Shown: positions 35,431 to 47,022, counted from the stretch's first letter. The stretch: 64,000 nt of DNA from Bettongia penicillata ogilbyi (GCA_023548195.1 JAJHZJ010000418.1:1396417-1460416), one strand, 5' to 3'. Translations and numbers: made by a program. Notes: generated by a model not told the origin, from the sequence alone.

Positions 35431-35658
35431 CAATGCCAGGCTGGGAAAGGAAAGACTTTTCTTTAAGATTTGGTCCTGTCATTTCCTGGCAGTGTGACCT
35501 TCCTTTCCTTAAGTTTAAGTTTCTTTATTTCTGAAATGGGGCATGGATGTGCTGTACTTCAGATGGTTGAGAATCAAATAAGAAAATATTTGTAAAATGC
35601 TGTGTGTCTCCTAAGTACTTTGAAACTTAGAAGCACATTTTTGGGTTGCTCTAGGGCC

Positions 35659-36249
35659 CAGGGATGGGGAACCTGGGGCCTTGAGGCCACATGTGGCCCT
35701 CTTGGTCCTCAAGCGCAGTCCTTTGACTGAATCCAGACTTCACAGAATAAATTCCCTTAATAAATTAATTTAATTTATTTAATTGATAAATCCTTAATAA
35801 AAGGATTTGTTCTGTAAAATATTTACAATATGAAATATTTACAATTATTTGTGGATTCCTTTTAATTTTCAACTGCATATGGTTATAGGGAAGCTAGGTG
35901 GTTCAGTGGATAAGAGCACCAGGCCAGGAGGACCTGAGTTCAAATCTCACTTCAGACACTTGACACTCACTAGCTGTGTGACCTTGGGCAAGTCACTCAA
36001 CCCCAACTGCCTCATCCTGGGTCATCTCCAGTCATCCTGATGAATGTCTGGTCCCTGAATTCAGATGGTTCCGGAGGAGAAGTAAGGCTGGTGACCTGCA
36101 CAGCCCTCTCTCCCTCAAAAAAAAGTCAAGTGCAAGTCATGTCATTATTTCTCTGATGGCAAGGTCTTCTTTTGAAAACAAAGGACAAAACACACCCGAG
36201 GACTTAGAAGGCCACATGTGGCCTTGAGGCCACTGGTTCCCCAGCCACG
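35659..36249. mobile_element. Foldback hAT-type miniature element with nested SINE
   Basis: The left end (35659-35698) starts cagggatggggaacct and the right end is its decayed reverse complement ending ggttccccagccacg, giving about 40 bp of terminal inverted repeat. The shared arm includes ggccacatgtggcc. Flanks ctagggcc (35651-35658) and ctaggctt (36250-36257) agree in 5 of 8 positions, consistent with an old 8-bp hAT duplication. No coding capacity. Confidence 0.78.
35886..36198 (+). mobile_element. WSINE1/WALLSI-type SINE, nested in foldback element
   Basis: The tRNA-derived head has an A-box-like ggtggttcagtgg (35898-35910) and B-box-like gagttcaaatc (35936-35946). The core is ttgggcaagtcactcaaccc. 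The long tail has tccagtcatcctgatgaatg, ctggtgacctgcacagccc and ctgatggcaaggtcttcttt. This tail is the strongest pointer to an Australian marsupial. Confidence 0.82.
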
Positions 36250-36312
36250 CTAGGCTTTCCAAATTCAATCATACAGTTAATGACAAATAAACCTTCCTAT
36301 TGCCATACACCA

Positions 36313-36400
36313 TCAAATAGTTAATGATCTCTAAGCTTTGATACTTCAGTAAACTTTGATACTCAGAAGTCTCAGAGCTTGGAGATCATTAACTATTTGA
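36313..36400. repeat. 88-bp hairpin-forming inverted repeat
   Basis: The arms 36313-36337 and 36376-36400 are 25 bases each and pair with a single mismatch (a possible G-U in RNA). The spacer is 38 bases and contains a direct repeat ctttgatact. No terminal TA or known MITE end was seen. Confidence 0.9.
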
Positions 36401-36639
36401 CTGAGATTAGGAGACAGAAAATAAAGCTATAACAGTTAAAAGTCACTGCCACCTGCAGATCAATAGGAAATTAAGATAAAGTAGCTTTGAAACTGTAATG
36501 TAGGCCAACAGGGAAATGTGATTTAAAGCCACACAAATTTTGTTGAAAAAAGTTATCAGTCAATCTTGTTTAAAAAAAAAAAAAGGAAGCTGAACTTGGA
36601 ATCATGATGCCTTTCTCTAGCTCGTCATTGGTCAAAAAC

Positions 36640-36995
36640 ACTTTAGTGGCTCAGTATCCCCCCTGAGTAAAGTTTGAACTCCTTTGTCTGGCATTTACAG
36701 TCCTCCTTAATTTTACAGCAGTCTGCTAAATTACGGAATCATCCCTCTTTCATCAATAAACATTACGCTCCAGTCAAAGTGGATTATTTTCTGCCCTCTG
36801 CCCCGTTTTACATTTTACTACTTGTGTGGCATTGTTCGTACCCCATCCCCCACAATGCCTTAATGGAACAATATCTCAACCTTTTTCTAACTGGACTATT
36901 TCACCTTTTGTATGAATCTTTTCCATGATTCCCCATCAAAACCCCCCTTTTGATTGGACCTTCCTATGACACCTTGTTCAAACATCGAGTTGTAT
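36640..36995 (+). mobile_element. L2 LINE fragment, sense
   Basis: It reads actttagtggctcagtatc, gaactcctttgtctggcat, ttacagtcctccttaatttt and attacgctccagtcaaagtg, in L2 ORF2 C-terminal order. Confidence 0.7.
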
Positions 36996-37334
36996 GTAAC
37001 AACAGAACAAAATAATGCAGTTAAAAAAATAGAACTTATGAAATAAGTAAATTTTCCAAATATATTTATGAATCTTATACCAAAAGGCCAGAAATCTAGA
37101 CTTACACTATATATCAGAAGTCATCTAGTCTGATTGGTGCTTAGTAGATGTTGGTCCAATATTACAGTCAAGAAAAAAACATTTTCCATTTGTCCCATCT
37201 CTTCAATTTACTTGTTTTTTTCAGAAATCTCTGCCTATTTACATTCTGGTAATTTCTTACGCTACCCTCTCCTGCCCTCCCTCCTTCCGTCTCTTCCCTC
37301 CTCTCCCCTCTCATTTCCCTTCCTTTGTATGTGA

Positions 37335-37480
37335 TCACTGATGTTCAGTTGTGTCTGACTCTTTGTGACCCCATATTCTCCACTAAGTCTCAAAGTCTAT
37401 CCAAGCTCATGTTTGTTGTTTCCATGGTACTATCTATCTACCTACCTCATACTCTTCTATTCCTTTTATTAACATAATAC
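37335..37480 (-). mobile_element. BovB/RTE LINE 3' fragment, antisense
   Basis: The text gttcagttgtgtctgactct with tgtgaccccatattctcca is the RTE terminal sequence reversed. It continues tgtttgttgtttccatggt, which belongs to the LINE rather than to the SINEs that borrowed its tail. Confidence 0.55.
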
Positions 37481-37603
37481 TCAGTCATGAAGATTTATTC
37501 CAGTGCTTTGTGGGATGCTCAGCTAACTTCAGTTCAGTGTCTCTGAGGCCAAGCAAAGTAGGATCTTTTGCTTTTTTTGTTTTAGTATAATCAAGAAGTA
37601 TAA

Positions 37604-38103
37604 TGCCTCTATTTGAATGTGATCAAAGAACTTCCCCACCCATTGATGGACCTACTCTTTGAGGGAAGCTTGATTAAGGGAGTTGTTTTGTAGGAGAGTC
37701 CCAAGTATCTTTTGTTTTATCTGTTGAGGCACTGGGTCAGCGAGTCATGCCCTCTGGCTCTGAAAAGAGTGTAAATACTCTGAGGGTGAAGTTTTACTTT
37801 GGGGATTAGTTTTTGGAAGAAGGTTTGTGTGCCAGATGGGACTCTGGGAAGCTGCTAAGGAGTCCCAGGCTTTGAAAACCCAGATGTTGGTGCTTCCCTC
37901 TCTGGTAAAGATGCATGTATGTTAATGGTCAGACAGTTTGGAAGGACTGTTGGTTGACTTTTGATTTTGATTTTCTCTGATACCTGGGCTTGATTAAAGT
38001 GAACTTGTTAACCCCTCAAAAATTGCCTTTCCTTTTAGAGAAGCAGATCAAAGGACTTGTGGTAGCAGGCCCCCTTGTGTATGTTGGGGTGCTTACTATT
38101 ACA
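37604..38103 (+). mobile_element. Solo LTR of an endogenous retrovirus
   Basis: A 500-bp unit begins TG and ends ttactattaca, with a polyadenylation signal attaaa at 37993-37998. It is flanked by gtataa (37598-37603) and gtatca (38104-38109), a likely target duplication with one mismatch. It matches, in opposite orientation, the unit at 61947-62523, sharing tttgaaaacccagatgttgg and the polyadenylation-to-end block. No internal retroviral sequence is adjacent, so it is a solo LTR. The family is not identified. Confidence 0.78.
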
Positions 38104-38329
38104 GTATCATGGATGTATGTTATTTTAACAGTCATTTAGATCACACTCTGTTTGACTTATATTGAGTTTCATTAACTGCCATTAGTCTATCAAAATTTTG
38201 TCAGATATTTGGCACGTTGCTGAAATATAAGTATATCATGTATATTAGGAAAGATCCTGTAGTACCAGATAAATTATAGTACTATAGTACCAGATAAATA
38301 GCAAGGGATCCACAAATATGAAATATGCT

Positions 38330-38545
38330 TTCCCAAAGCTAAAAAAGGAATTTTTGTTTGCTAGACAGAGAAGAGAGGTAGGGAAGGAAGGAGAGTGAGA
38401 GACGGGGGGAGGGAGGGAAGAGAGAGACAGAGAGAGAGAAAAAAGATAAAATATTTTAGTGTAGATGTTACATGAATCCTGTCAAAAATTTTTTCATAGA
38501 GTAGGTATTTTCCATAGATTCACTCAGAATTTTAGACAATCACTG
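38330..38545. repeat. Direct repeat, left member
   Basis: The part gtgtagatgttacatga, ttttttcatagagtaggt, ccatagattcact and agacaatcactgtcaa recurs in the same order at 41265-41435. The GA-rich run at 38370-38440 lies inside this member only. Confidence 0.75.
38370..38440. repeat. GA-rich low-complexity run
   Basis: Mostly purines on the plus strand (gagag, ggaagg and gggaggg units). Confidence 0.9.
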
Positions 38546-38556
38546 TCAATGTTGGG

Positions 38557-38557
38557 T

Positions 38558-38604
<47 letters not shown>
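38557..38604. repeat. (GT)n microsatellite
   Basis: About 23 GT units, bounded on both sides by the identical tgttgggtgg motif. Confidence 0.95.
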
Positions 38605-38605
<1 letters not shown>

Positions 38606-38944
38606 GGGTGGATGATTGCTAAGCATAAAATGAGATAGCAACATAATACTTGAAATGTACAATTTTTCTAAATAAACTTCTGTTAATAGAGAAATGGCCT
38701 TAACATTCAATAATATATTTTATACCTAAACAATAAATATTTTATAAGAAGGATTTTAAATAGCATATTTTATAAAATATTAAGGTGTCATTTGTTTACA
38801 TATCCTTTTTCATAATGTCATATTTGTTTCTAATACCCAAATTAATTATCCCTTTTACAAATTTGGTAATCTCAAATAGCAAACATATTGCTATGCTAAT
38901 ACAATATCACTTCGTAATACACAGTCCAATTATCCTTGCATGAA

Positions 38945-39790
38945 TGATAGAGCATTCTCCAATAGGTAAATGTCAAAGGATATGAACAAATAATTCTGAA
39001 AAGAATTGCAAACTATTAACAACCATATGAAGGACTGGATTCAAATCACTAGCCATAAGAGAAATGCAATTCAAATCAATCTTGAGAATTTACCTCATAC
39101 CCAGAAAATTGCCAATGATGACAAAATGATCATAGTCAACATTGGAGAGGTTGTGGAAAGAAAGGCATATTAATGTCTTGGTGATGCTGTGAGTTGATAT
39201 AATCATGCTGGAAAGAAATTTGGAATTATGCAAAGAAAGTAAAATGTTCACATGCTTTGACATGTCCAGAAAAGGTCATTGATAAAAGCAAAGGCCCCTT
39301 ATGTTTCCCAATATTAATAGTTACACTTTTCCTAGCAGAAAGGATCTAGAAACAAAACAGATGCCAAAGAGATTTTGAACCATGAATATAATTGAATGTT
39401 ACTCTGCTTCAAATAACAGCAAACATAATAAATGCAGAAAAATATGGAAAGTCCTCTATTAACTGATGCAATATGAAATAAGCAAAGCCAGGAAACAATA
39501 TGTACAATGATTGCAAAAATAAAAATGGAAAGAACAATGACAAAACAGCCAAAACTGAATATTACAAATTATACCAGCCAAGATTGGCTCCAAAGAAGAG
39601 ATAAAGACATGCCCACATACACCTTTTCAGAAACAGATGGAGGGAACATGGGACCCAGATGTACGAAAATACATATAGCATCAGATTTCTTTCCTTGTTG
39701 GTTGATTTTTCTGTTTTTTTAATTTTACTCTTCCATTTAAATGTTTTTTAATTTTAAATTTTATTTAAAATTTATTTTAAATTTACTTTT
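38945..39790 (+). mobile_element. Old L1 ORF2 C-terminal end, sense
   Basis: It opens with aaatgtcaaaggatatgaac, has cataagagaaatgcaattca and ttggagaggttgtggaaag, and runs to a T/A-rich end at 39720-39790. Stops are frequent. Confidence 0.7.
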
Positions 39791-39794
39791 AAAA

Positions 39795-42289
39795 AATATT
39801 CTTGTTATAAGGGATAGCTCTCTTAAAATGTTCTTATTTTAAAGGGAAAGAATCAAGGAAGTAGATTCAGGCAATGTAAAAACAGCAACAAAAATGAATA
39901 AAATCTTTTTTCCAAAAAAGAATGATAAAGCAATTCTTTTGGAAACTTCAGAACATAGCAATGAACTCATTAGAATTTTAAAACCATAGAACTCTACAAA
40001 TCTATGAGGGAAATCCGCTTTTCTTGCATTAGCCTTGCTACAATGTGTTTTATGTGAGCTTCCAAGTGTCCCAAGACAGTGATACAAAGGCTCTAATATT
40101 AGACACACACAACATACCCTCAGATTAAGCACTGAAAAAAGTTGCCAAAATGTGTGATGACGTAGATAAATAAGACCTCCTAATACTTAAATCTCACCAT
40201 TCAGCATATCAGAATGATTCAGAATGATTTAACCTAAACTGAAAGCTTGTGTTAAGTCACAATTAGAGAACTAGGCTGTTTGATGCTAGGAGGGTCTGTC
40301 TCCATCTAGTGTTCAAAGTCCTACAATAAATCATTCTGTGTTAAAACTCTTCCACATCTCTTGAGAGTAGGGGAAAATGATAGTGCTGTCCATTCATCTC
40401 TTTCTAATCTAATGAGTATAAAACAAAAGATATTCATTCTTTATTGGCTACAAATACAAGCAACACTGGATTTTTTTTTTGTACTTTTTGAGCTAGAGTA
40501 CAGCTTCACTTAGTAACAGTGAAAATGTAGTGAAGTCATCTCCCAGCTCCCAAGAAATACAGTATAGAAAAGTTCTCAGACTGAAAGAAATCTGTCCTCA
40601 CCCACTGACTTTATTATAGAATCTAGACTCTGAGTAACATGTAACTTCACTCTCAGTGACTTGATAATAGCTTCTATTGAGAGCACATATGATCAAGGAA
40701 AATGAAATACTAATCAAAGTTTTATGGAAATGCTAGATATTTTACAAAATAGAGAAGACATTGATCCACTAATAGAAAGACTCCACTAATCGAAAATACT
40801 GGACAAGTCAGATAAAAATCAATTTTTAATATATCAAATATAAAACCAGTGGAGGGCTACCAAGTGCAAGAAGAATTGTGTCCCTAGAAGTAAGCGTTAA
40901 TAATACAATCAGAACTTTTCATCTTAAATTTTACCATGTAGCTAACATAGGCACAAAAACAAACATCTATCCAAAATGCAAAAACCTTGTAGTTTAGGAG
41001 AGGTATATTTATTTCAAAATTCAGAATACTGAGAATGAAGGCAACATCTAGGCTTAGCTTTCATTAGCTATGGTAAATAGGTGATTTCATCTGCATTACT
41101 CTAAACTGGGCTTTCCTTTGACACAAATAAATAATCATAGTGCTTGGAATTTTCCTTCCCTATGACCCCTCATCTAGCTCAGTCAGGTCTTCTGCCAATT
41201 TTCCTTTTTTCCTCCTCTTCCTAATGGGAATAGCTTGGAGAGGTAGTTTAGGTAAATGCAGTAAGTGAGCCAATAAAGAAACTTTATACTAGGCAGAGAG
41301 GAATTACAAAGAGTGATGTGGTCAAGTATTTTGGCGTAGATGTTACATGAGCCCATACAAAACTTTTTCATTAAGTAGATGTTTTACATAGATTCACTTG
41401 ACCTGTCTCAGGAGCATTTTAGACAACCACTGTCAAATCAACAACTAGGTGAATTTCCATGAGAACAGGTCACTATATCACATTTGAAAGGTCATTAAAT
41501 AAGGCACCAATTGCCCCTTCCCTACCTTTTTAATTTTTCTACTATAGGTTGCCTAGAGGAAATGTGTCTTTCTCCTAGGAAGTTTATTAGAAATAGAAAG
41601 TTTCATAAACAGACTTGCATTATGGGTGAGAAAGATTTATGTCAGATGAGGAGCAAAAGATTCAAATATTATATAGTTTACTACACAAAAAATGATGACC
41701 TGGCAAAATATTTAGAATTTTTTTTTACCTGTTTATCATACAAGTTTATTAGGAGAGGTATACTCTGCAGAATTCCTTTTTCTACTTTAACATAACTTCT
41801 GCTTGAGAAAAACTGTTACTGTTACTTAGTGACTAGGAAGACCAAGGATCTAAGGAACAGACAAGGTCAGCTACATTTATGTGACTTCTGGAATTTGTTC
41901 TTCCTAAGGTCAATCTAAAGCAGGGGAGAAAATATCCAACCCTGGATCACGTCATCTTGCAAACAGCATTTCTTTAAGGAAGTATGCTTTAAAATATATA
42001 TGCTATAAAATATATGCTCAGAAAAGAATTAAAGAGTTGTGGCCCAAGGCAAGCTTAATCACTCATGCTAAGGGATTTCTGATTTACTTGGCTGATTATA
42101 CTTAGGCACAGCTGCTGGGAACATCACCCATTTTGAAGTCAACCCCAGAGCCAAATGGAAAACTGGCATCAACAACTTCAGATCATGCTTATGGTAGGAG
42201 TTGATAATGCCAAGTGCCCGATTCTCTAATTCAAGACAGTCAAGAGATGATTTTCATGTTTTCAGTGCCAATCAAATGTATACTTGAAG
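39795..42289. other. Mostly unassigned stretch
   Basis: No gene was recognised. The 97-codon minus frame at 39839-40132 and the 94-codon plus frame at 41511-41795 show no domain. The direct repeat member at 41265-41435 is the only structured item. Confidence 0.45.
41265..41440. repeat. Direct repeat, right member
   Basis: It holds gcgtagatgttacatga, ctttttcattaagtagatg, acatagattcactt and agacaaccactgtcaa, collinear with 38455-38548. Confidence 0.75.
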
Positions 42290-42304
42290 AAATTAACTAC
42301 TTGA

Positions 42305-43914
42305 TACTAATTCAGTGCCATGCCAATCAAGCTACCAAAAATTACTTCATAGAGCTATAAAAATAAAAACAAAATTCATCTGGAAGAACAAAAGGTCCAG
42401 AATATCAAGGGAAGGTGACCTAGCCATACCAGATGTAAAACTGTATTATAAAGCAGCGATCATCAAAACTACATGATACTGGTCAAGAAATGGAATGGTA
42501 GATCAGTGGAATAGGTTAGGTACCCATGACACAGTAGTCAATGACTGTAATGATCCACTGTTTCATAAACCCAAAGACTCTAGCTTCTGGGATAAGAACT
42601 ATTTGACAAAAACTCAAAACTGGAAAACAGTATGGTAGAAACTAGGCATAGACCAACATCTTACACCATATACTAAGATAAGGTCAAAACAGGTACACAA
42701 TTTAGACATAAAGGGTGAAACTATAAGCAAATTAGGACAGCAAGGAATAGTTTACCTTTCAGATCTATGGAGAAGGGAAGAATTTATGACCAAACAAGGG
42801 ACAGAGAACATTATGAAATGCAAAATGGTTGATTTTGATTACATTAAATTAAAAAGGTTTTGCACAAATGAACCAATGCAACCAAGATTAGAAGGGAAGC
42901 AGAAAGTTGGGAAACAATTTTTAAAACCAATGAATATGCTAAAGGTCTCATTTCTAAAATATGTAGAAAACTAAGTCAAATTTATAAGAATACAAGTCAT
43001 TCTTCAATTGATAAACGGTCAAAGGATATGAAGAGGCAATTTTTCGATAAAGAAATTAGTTATCTATGGTCATTTGAAAAAATACTCTAAATCACTACTG
43101 ATTAGAGAAATGGAAATTAAAGCAACTCTGAAATACCACATCGTACCTATCAGATTGGATAACATAACAAAACAGGAAAGTGATACATGTTGGAGAAGAT
43201 GTAAGAAAATTGGAACTGTAATGCACTGTTGGTGGAGTTGTGAACTGATTCAATCACTCTGGAGAACAATTCGGAACTATGCCCAAAGATCTATAAAATT
43301 ATGCATACACTTTGTTCCAGCAATTAAAAAGGATAAAGGACCCACATGTACAAAAATATCCATAGAAACTTTTTTGTGATGGCAAAGAATTGGAATTTGA
43401 GAGGACGTCCATCAATAGGGAAGTGGTTGAACAAGTTGGGGTATATGAATGTAATGAGTACTATTGTTCTATAAAAAATGATAAGCAGGAAGGGCTTTAG
43501 AAAAACCTGGAAAGACTTTCATGCTCTTGCTGAGTGAAGTGAACAGAATCAGGAGAACACCGTACACAGTAACATCAACATTGTGCAATAACTAACTTTG
43601 TTGGACTTAGCTCTTCTGAGAAATGCAATTATCTAAGATACTTCCAAAGGACTCATGATGGAAAGAACTATGGAATCTGAGTTCAGATCAAAACATTTTC
43701 TCTTTTATTGTTTTTTGTTTTTTCTTTCTTGTTTTTCCCTTTTACTCTGATTCTTCTTTCACAACATGACTAATGTGGAAATTTGTTTAATATGATCATA
43801 CATGTATAGCCTATATCAGAATGCATGCCATCTTGGGAGGTGGGGAAGAGAGGTAGGAAAATTTAGAATTCAAAATCTTATAAAAGGGAGTGCTGAGAAC
43901 TAAATATTAATTAA
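42305..43914 (+). mobile_element. 5'-truncated L1 with target duplication, sense
   Basis: The exact 15-bp copies aaattaactacttga lie at 42290-42304 and 43915-43929. The body is ORF2 C-terminal third plus 3' UTR. A frame at 42786-42974 reads MTKQGTENIMKCKMVDFDYI and the next at 43074-43379 reads MKKYSKSLLIREMEIKATLK followed by a GTVMHCWWSCELIQSLW motif, the L1 zinc-finger-like C-terminal segment. Stops and frameshifts separate the frames. Confidence 0.92.
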
Positions 43915-43934
43915 AAATTAACTACTTGACATCA

Positions 43935-44110
43935 CTGGTTGTGCTACATTATGCTAACAACTCAAGGTGTCATTGAAATGGCATATTCTCTTTAGGATTT
44001 GATTTCTAAGTGAACTTTAAAACCCTTAACCAATATGGAGCAAAACTTAGAAAAAATGTGATTTCAGCTGTCCTCCAAACAGACTGGAGTCTTGTACTCA
44101 CTTATAGTCA
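43935..44110. other. Short unassigned gap
   Basis: No feature was recognised. Confidence 0.5.
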
Positions 44111-44114
44111 TGTC

Positions 44115-44312
44115 ATTATAGCTCTACAGTTTTAAGGGACCATATAGTGGCATCTGGCCTAATTTTTCCATTTTACAGGTAAGGACATTGGTGCACAAAG
44201 AGACTATGACTTGCTCAAGGTCCCACCAACAGGAAGTGGCAGAGCCAATATTTGAATCCAGGTCCTCTGTCTTCAATCCACCACTTTTTCCATTGTACTA
44301 CAAGTACATTGT
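44115..44312 (-). mobile_element. L2-tailed CORE-SINE, antisense
   Basis: It reads catatagtggcatctggcc, cattttacaggtaaggaca, tgctcaaggtcccacc, atatttgaatccaggtcctc and caatccaccactttttcc. Confidence 0.72.
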
Positions 44313-44314
44313 AC

Positions 44315-45570
44315 TTCCCATTGGAGGACAGAGAGAAAGAAGAGATGGGGTAATAGTCCCACATTGATTTTCTTAGTCCCAGAAGCCTGAATTTTCACTA
44401 GTGATACTCTCTCTTAGCCTAGAATAACATCTTTGGCTTAGGTCAAGGACTGAACTTTTCAAGTCTTGGATCAGTGTTATTCTTAATGACATTTTTTGAC
44501 TAATAAGACATACAACTTGAGTCTGTGAAGGCTCAAGATCAGTAGTACCCACCAGTCTATTTATATTCCCATTTCTATAAATAGGACCTCTGTCAATGGC
44601 CCAATCCTAGCAAAAACAAGTTCATTCTGTGACAGTAAAACTGTCAGGAACATGTTTAAACTGAAATATACAACTAGGAAAATTTTACAAGATGCAGATG
44701 TCATGGAGGGCAATGACTTCAGCCAAGTAGCCAAAAGGATTTTTATATGGTAGCTGGCAAAAACACAATTAGATGTTGAAAAGATCCATAGAAATGAAAA
44801 TAAACATGGTGACTTGCACCACTATGTCAGTTGGGAGGGAGGAGGGCTTCTCACCCTCTGGGACTGAACATAATTCCTCTCCAGGGCATCAGAACCTATT
44901 CAAAGGCTGTGATAAAACCTTCAAGTTATTCCTAGTCCTTGGACCATGCTGTTACTGGTAACATAAACTTTGTTTCTATTGTTTCAGATCTGAGCACATT
45001 ACGACAGTCACCTCCGAGACCTACCTCAGTGCTCCTCCATCAGAGGCACCCAGAGATAAATGATTCTTATTGTTCCCTCTCAAGCAGCCTCAACACATCA
45101 CTTCCTTTGTGTCAACCTTTGGGGAATGAGATTCCAATTTGCTGTCAACACATTCAACACTCAATTCTTCCTACTATATATTACAGTCAGCAAGAATTTC
45201 CTTTCTGAGAGAGATGCAAGATGGAACACAGGAGCACTGTGATTTAATACATTTTCTTGTCACTCACACTGCAAGATACGATATAGTGTGCTAAGTTTTT
45301 ATGGCACAAATTATCTTCTTATTTACATTTAAACCCATATCCCAACGAACAGCATATTTAGGCCTCAAGGCTACTACGGAGCAAGTTGAATTTCTCATCT
45401 CAATTTTCCCCAGAGAAAGCAACAGTAGGGAAGTAACTTGAAGATAATTTCTTTTGGTAAAAGTCCAGTTATGAATCCAGGAGGTCCTATGTGACTTTGG
45501 TACTTCATTCTGTGGCAAGTACCTCTCCTCTTGTAACTATGCTTACCTTTCTAGAAAAAGAATCATAAAA
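44315..45570. other. Unassigned stretch with an exon-like segment
   Basis: No repeat was recognised. At 44968-44987 a pyrimidine-rich tract ends in cag, followed by an open run to a stop at 45206-45208. The predicted residues match nothing I recognise. Confidence 0.4.
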
Positions 45571-45745
45571 TGTTAGAGAATAATTTTTAAAAGTTAGTCC
45601 TATTCTGACCCATTTTTACAGATGAAGAAACTGAGACAGAGTGCTTAGGTGACCTTCTCAAGTTCACATAGAGAGTCTGTACAAGGATTCAAAACAGGTC
45701 CCTTAATGAATACTTGATGCCCATTCTGCTGTTTCATGCTGTCAT
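45570..45745 (-). mobile_element. L2-tailed CORE-SINE, antisense, degraded
   Basis: It has ttttacagatgaagaaactg, agacagagtgcttaggtgac and aaggattcaaaacaggtccc. Confidence 0.6.
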
Positions 45746-45784
45746 CCATCACCACCTTCCTTTCCACCTGGTGTTGTTGCTGTT

Positions 45785-45900
45785 TGGTTGTTTTTCAGTG
45801 TGTTTGTTTGACTCTTTGTGACCCCATTTGGGGTTTTCTTGGAAAAGATATTAGAGTGATTTATCATTTCCTTCTCCAGTCCATTTACCAGATGAGGAAC
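45785..45900 (-). mobile_element. RTE-tailed SINE, 3' part, antisense
   Basis: Its text is tgactctttgtgaccccatt, tggggttttcttggaaaag and catttccttctccagtcc. Confidence 0.75.
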
Positions 45901-46054
45901 TGCTGTTCTGATTGGTCGGTGATTCTTCTTTCCCATTCTATCTCAGCAGACTTAAATCATGTTTCACTTCATTCCCACGAAAATTAAACTAATTTCCTGT
46001 TTTGATAGCATTATTAGACTGATGAATTAGGAACAAGCTGCAGAAAAGTGTATC

Positions 46055-46260
46055 TGGATTTTTGTTCAGTCATGTCTGACTCTTCCTGACCCCATTTGAG
46101 GTTTTCTTGGCAAAGATATTGGAGTGGTTTGCCATTTTCCTTTCCAGCTAAGTTTATGGATGAGGAGACTGAGGCAAACAGACTTAAGTGACTTGCTCAG
46201 GTTTTACGTAGCTATTAAGTGTCTGATGCTGCATTGAAATTGGGCCACCAGTCTGCCCCT
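46055..46260 (-). mobile_element. tRNA-derived SINE with RTE-type tail, antisense
   Basis: It reads gttcagtcatgtctgactct, cttcctgaccccatttgagg, ggcaaagatattggagtggt, gaggagactgaggcaaac and taagtgacttgctcagg. The head end is eroded. Confidence 0.78.
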
Positions 46261-46494
46261 ATTGGGATTTTCACAAGTTTTTTTAAGAGTCTCATGATGT
46301 CCTCATATACAAAATGGAGAAATATAAGTTGGAAGACCATAGTTCAGTGAATTTTTAGCTGCTTAAAAAAACAACCAAAGTCGGTTGAAATGCTCAATTC
46401 AGCAATAATATACATATGCCAAAAATAGTTAAATTATGTTTGATGTCAATATGGAGGGAAGTCTCTAATGATGCTTCAGGGCTTTACATTGACC

Positions 46495-46860
46495 CTATTT
46501 TTTTAACATAGTTTTTATTTATTTCAATAAATATTTCCCAACTATGTGTAAAAACATTTTACATACATTTTAAACATTTTAAAGTTCAAAAAAAAATCTC
46601 CCTCCTTGGCAAGCAATTTGAAATTGATTATAAATATGAAATAATATGAAACATAACTTACATATTAAACAAGAAAAAATACACAAAACAAGAAAAATAA
46701 GTGTTCTAAAAAGCTTCAATCCACATTTAGAGTTCATCAGTTCTCTCTCTAGAGGTAGAAAGCATTTTTCATCATAGGTTATTTGGAATTGTTTTGGATC
46801 ATTGTTGCTCAGAATAGCTAAGTCTTTCACAGTTGATCATCCTTACAATATTGCTTATAC
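46495..46860 (-). mobile_element. L1 3' end, antisense
   Basis: A T-rich lead is followed by ctccttggcaagcaatttg and then catcagttctctctctagag, ggatcattgttgctcag and gctaagtctttcacagttg. It stops at acaatgt where a SINE follows. It may be the 3' end of the large L1 that continues at 48.6 kb. Confidence 0.75.
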
Positions 46861-46869
46861 TATATACAA

Positions 46870-47022
46870 TGTAAGGCACCTCGGTGGCGCAGTGGTTGGA
46901 ATGCTGGACCTAAAGTCAGGAAAAGCCATCATCCAGAGTTCAAATCTGGTCACAGCCACTAACTAGCTATGTAACCTGGGTAAGTCACTTAATCCTGGTT
47001 GCATTAGTTTCTTTTTCTGTTT
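46870..47022 (+). mobile_element. tRNA-derived SINE, sense, between antisense L1 pieces
   Basis: It has A-box-like ctcggtggcgcagtggttgg, B-box-like gagttcaaatc, and core gggtaagtcacttaatcctg. Confidence 0.75.

Noticed and set aside
39839..40132. 97-codon minus-strand frame
   Set aside because: No domain was recognised and no neighbouring structure supports a gene.
46870..47022. Possible tRNA gene, because A-box-like and B-box-like motifs are present
   Set aside because: It is the tRNA-derived head of a SINE, with the SINE core following. No cloverleaf or terminator was seen.
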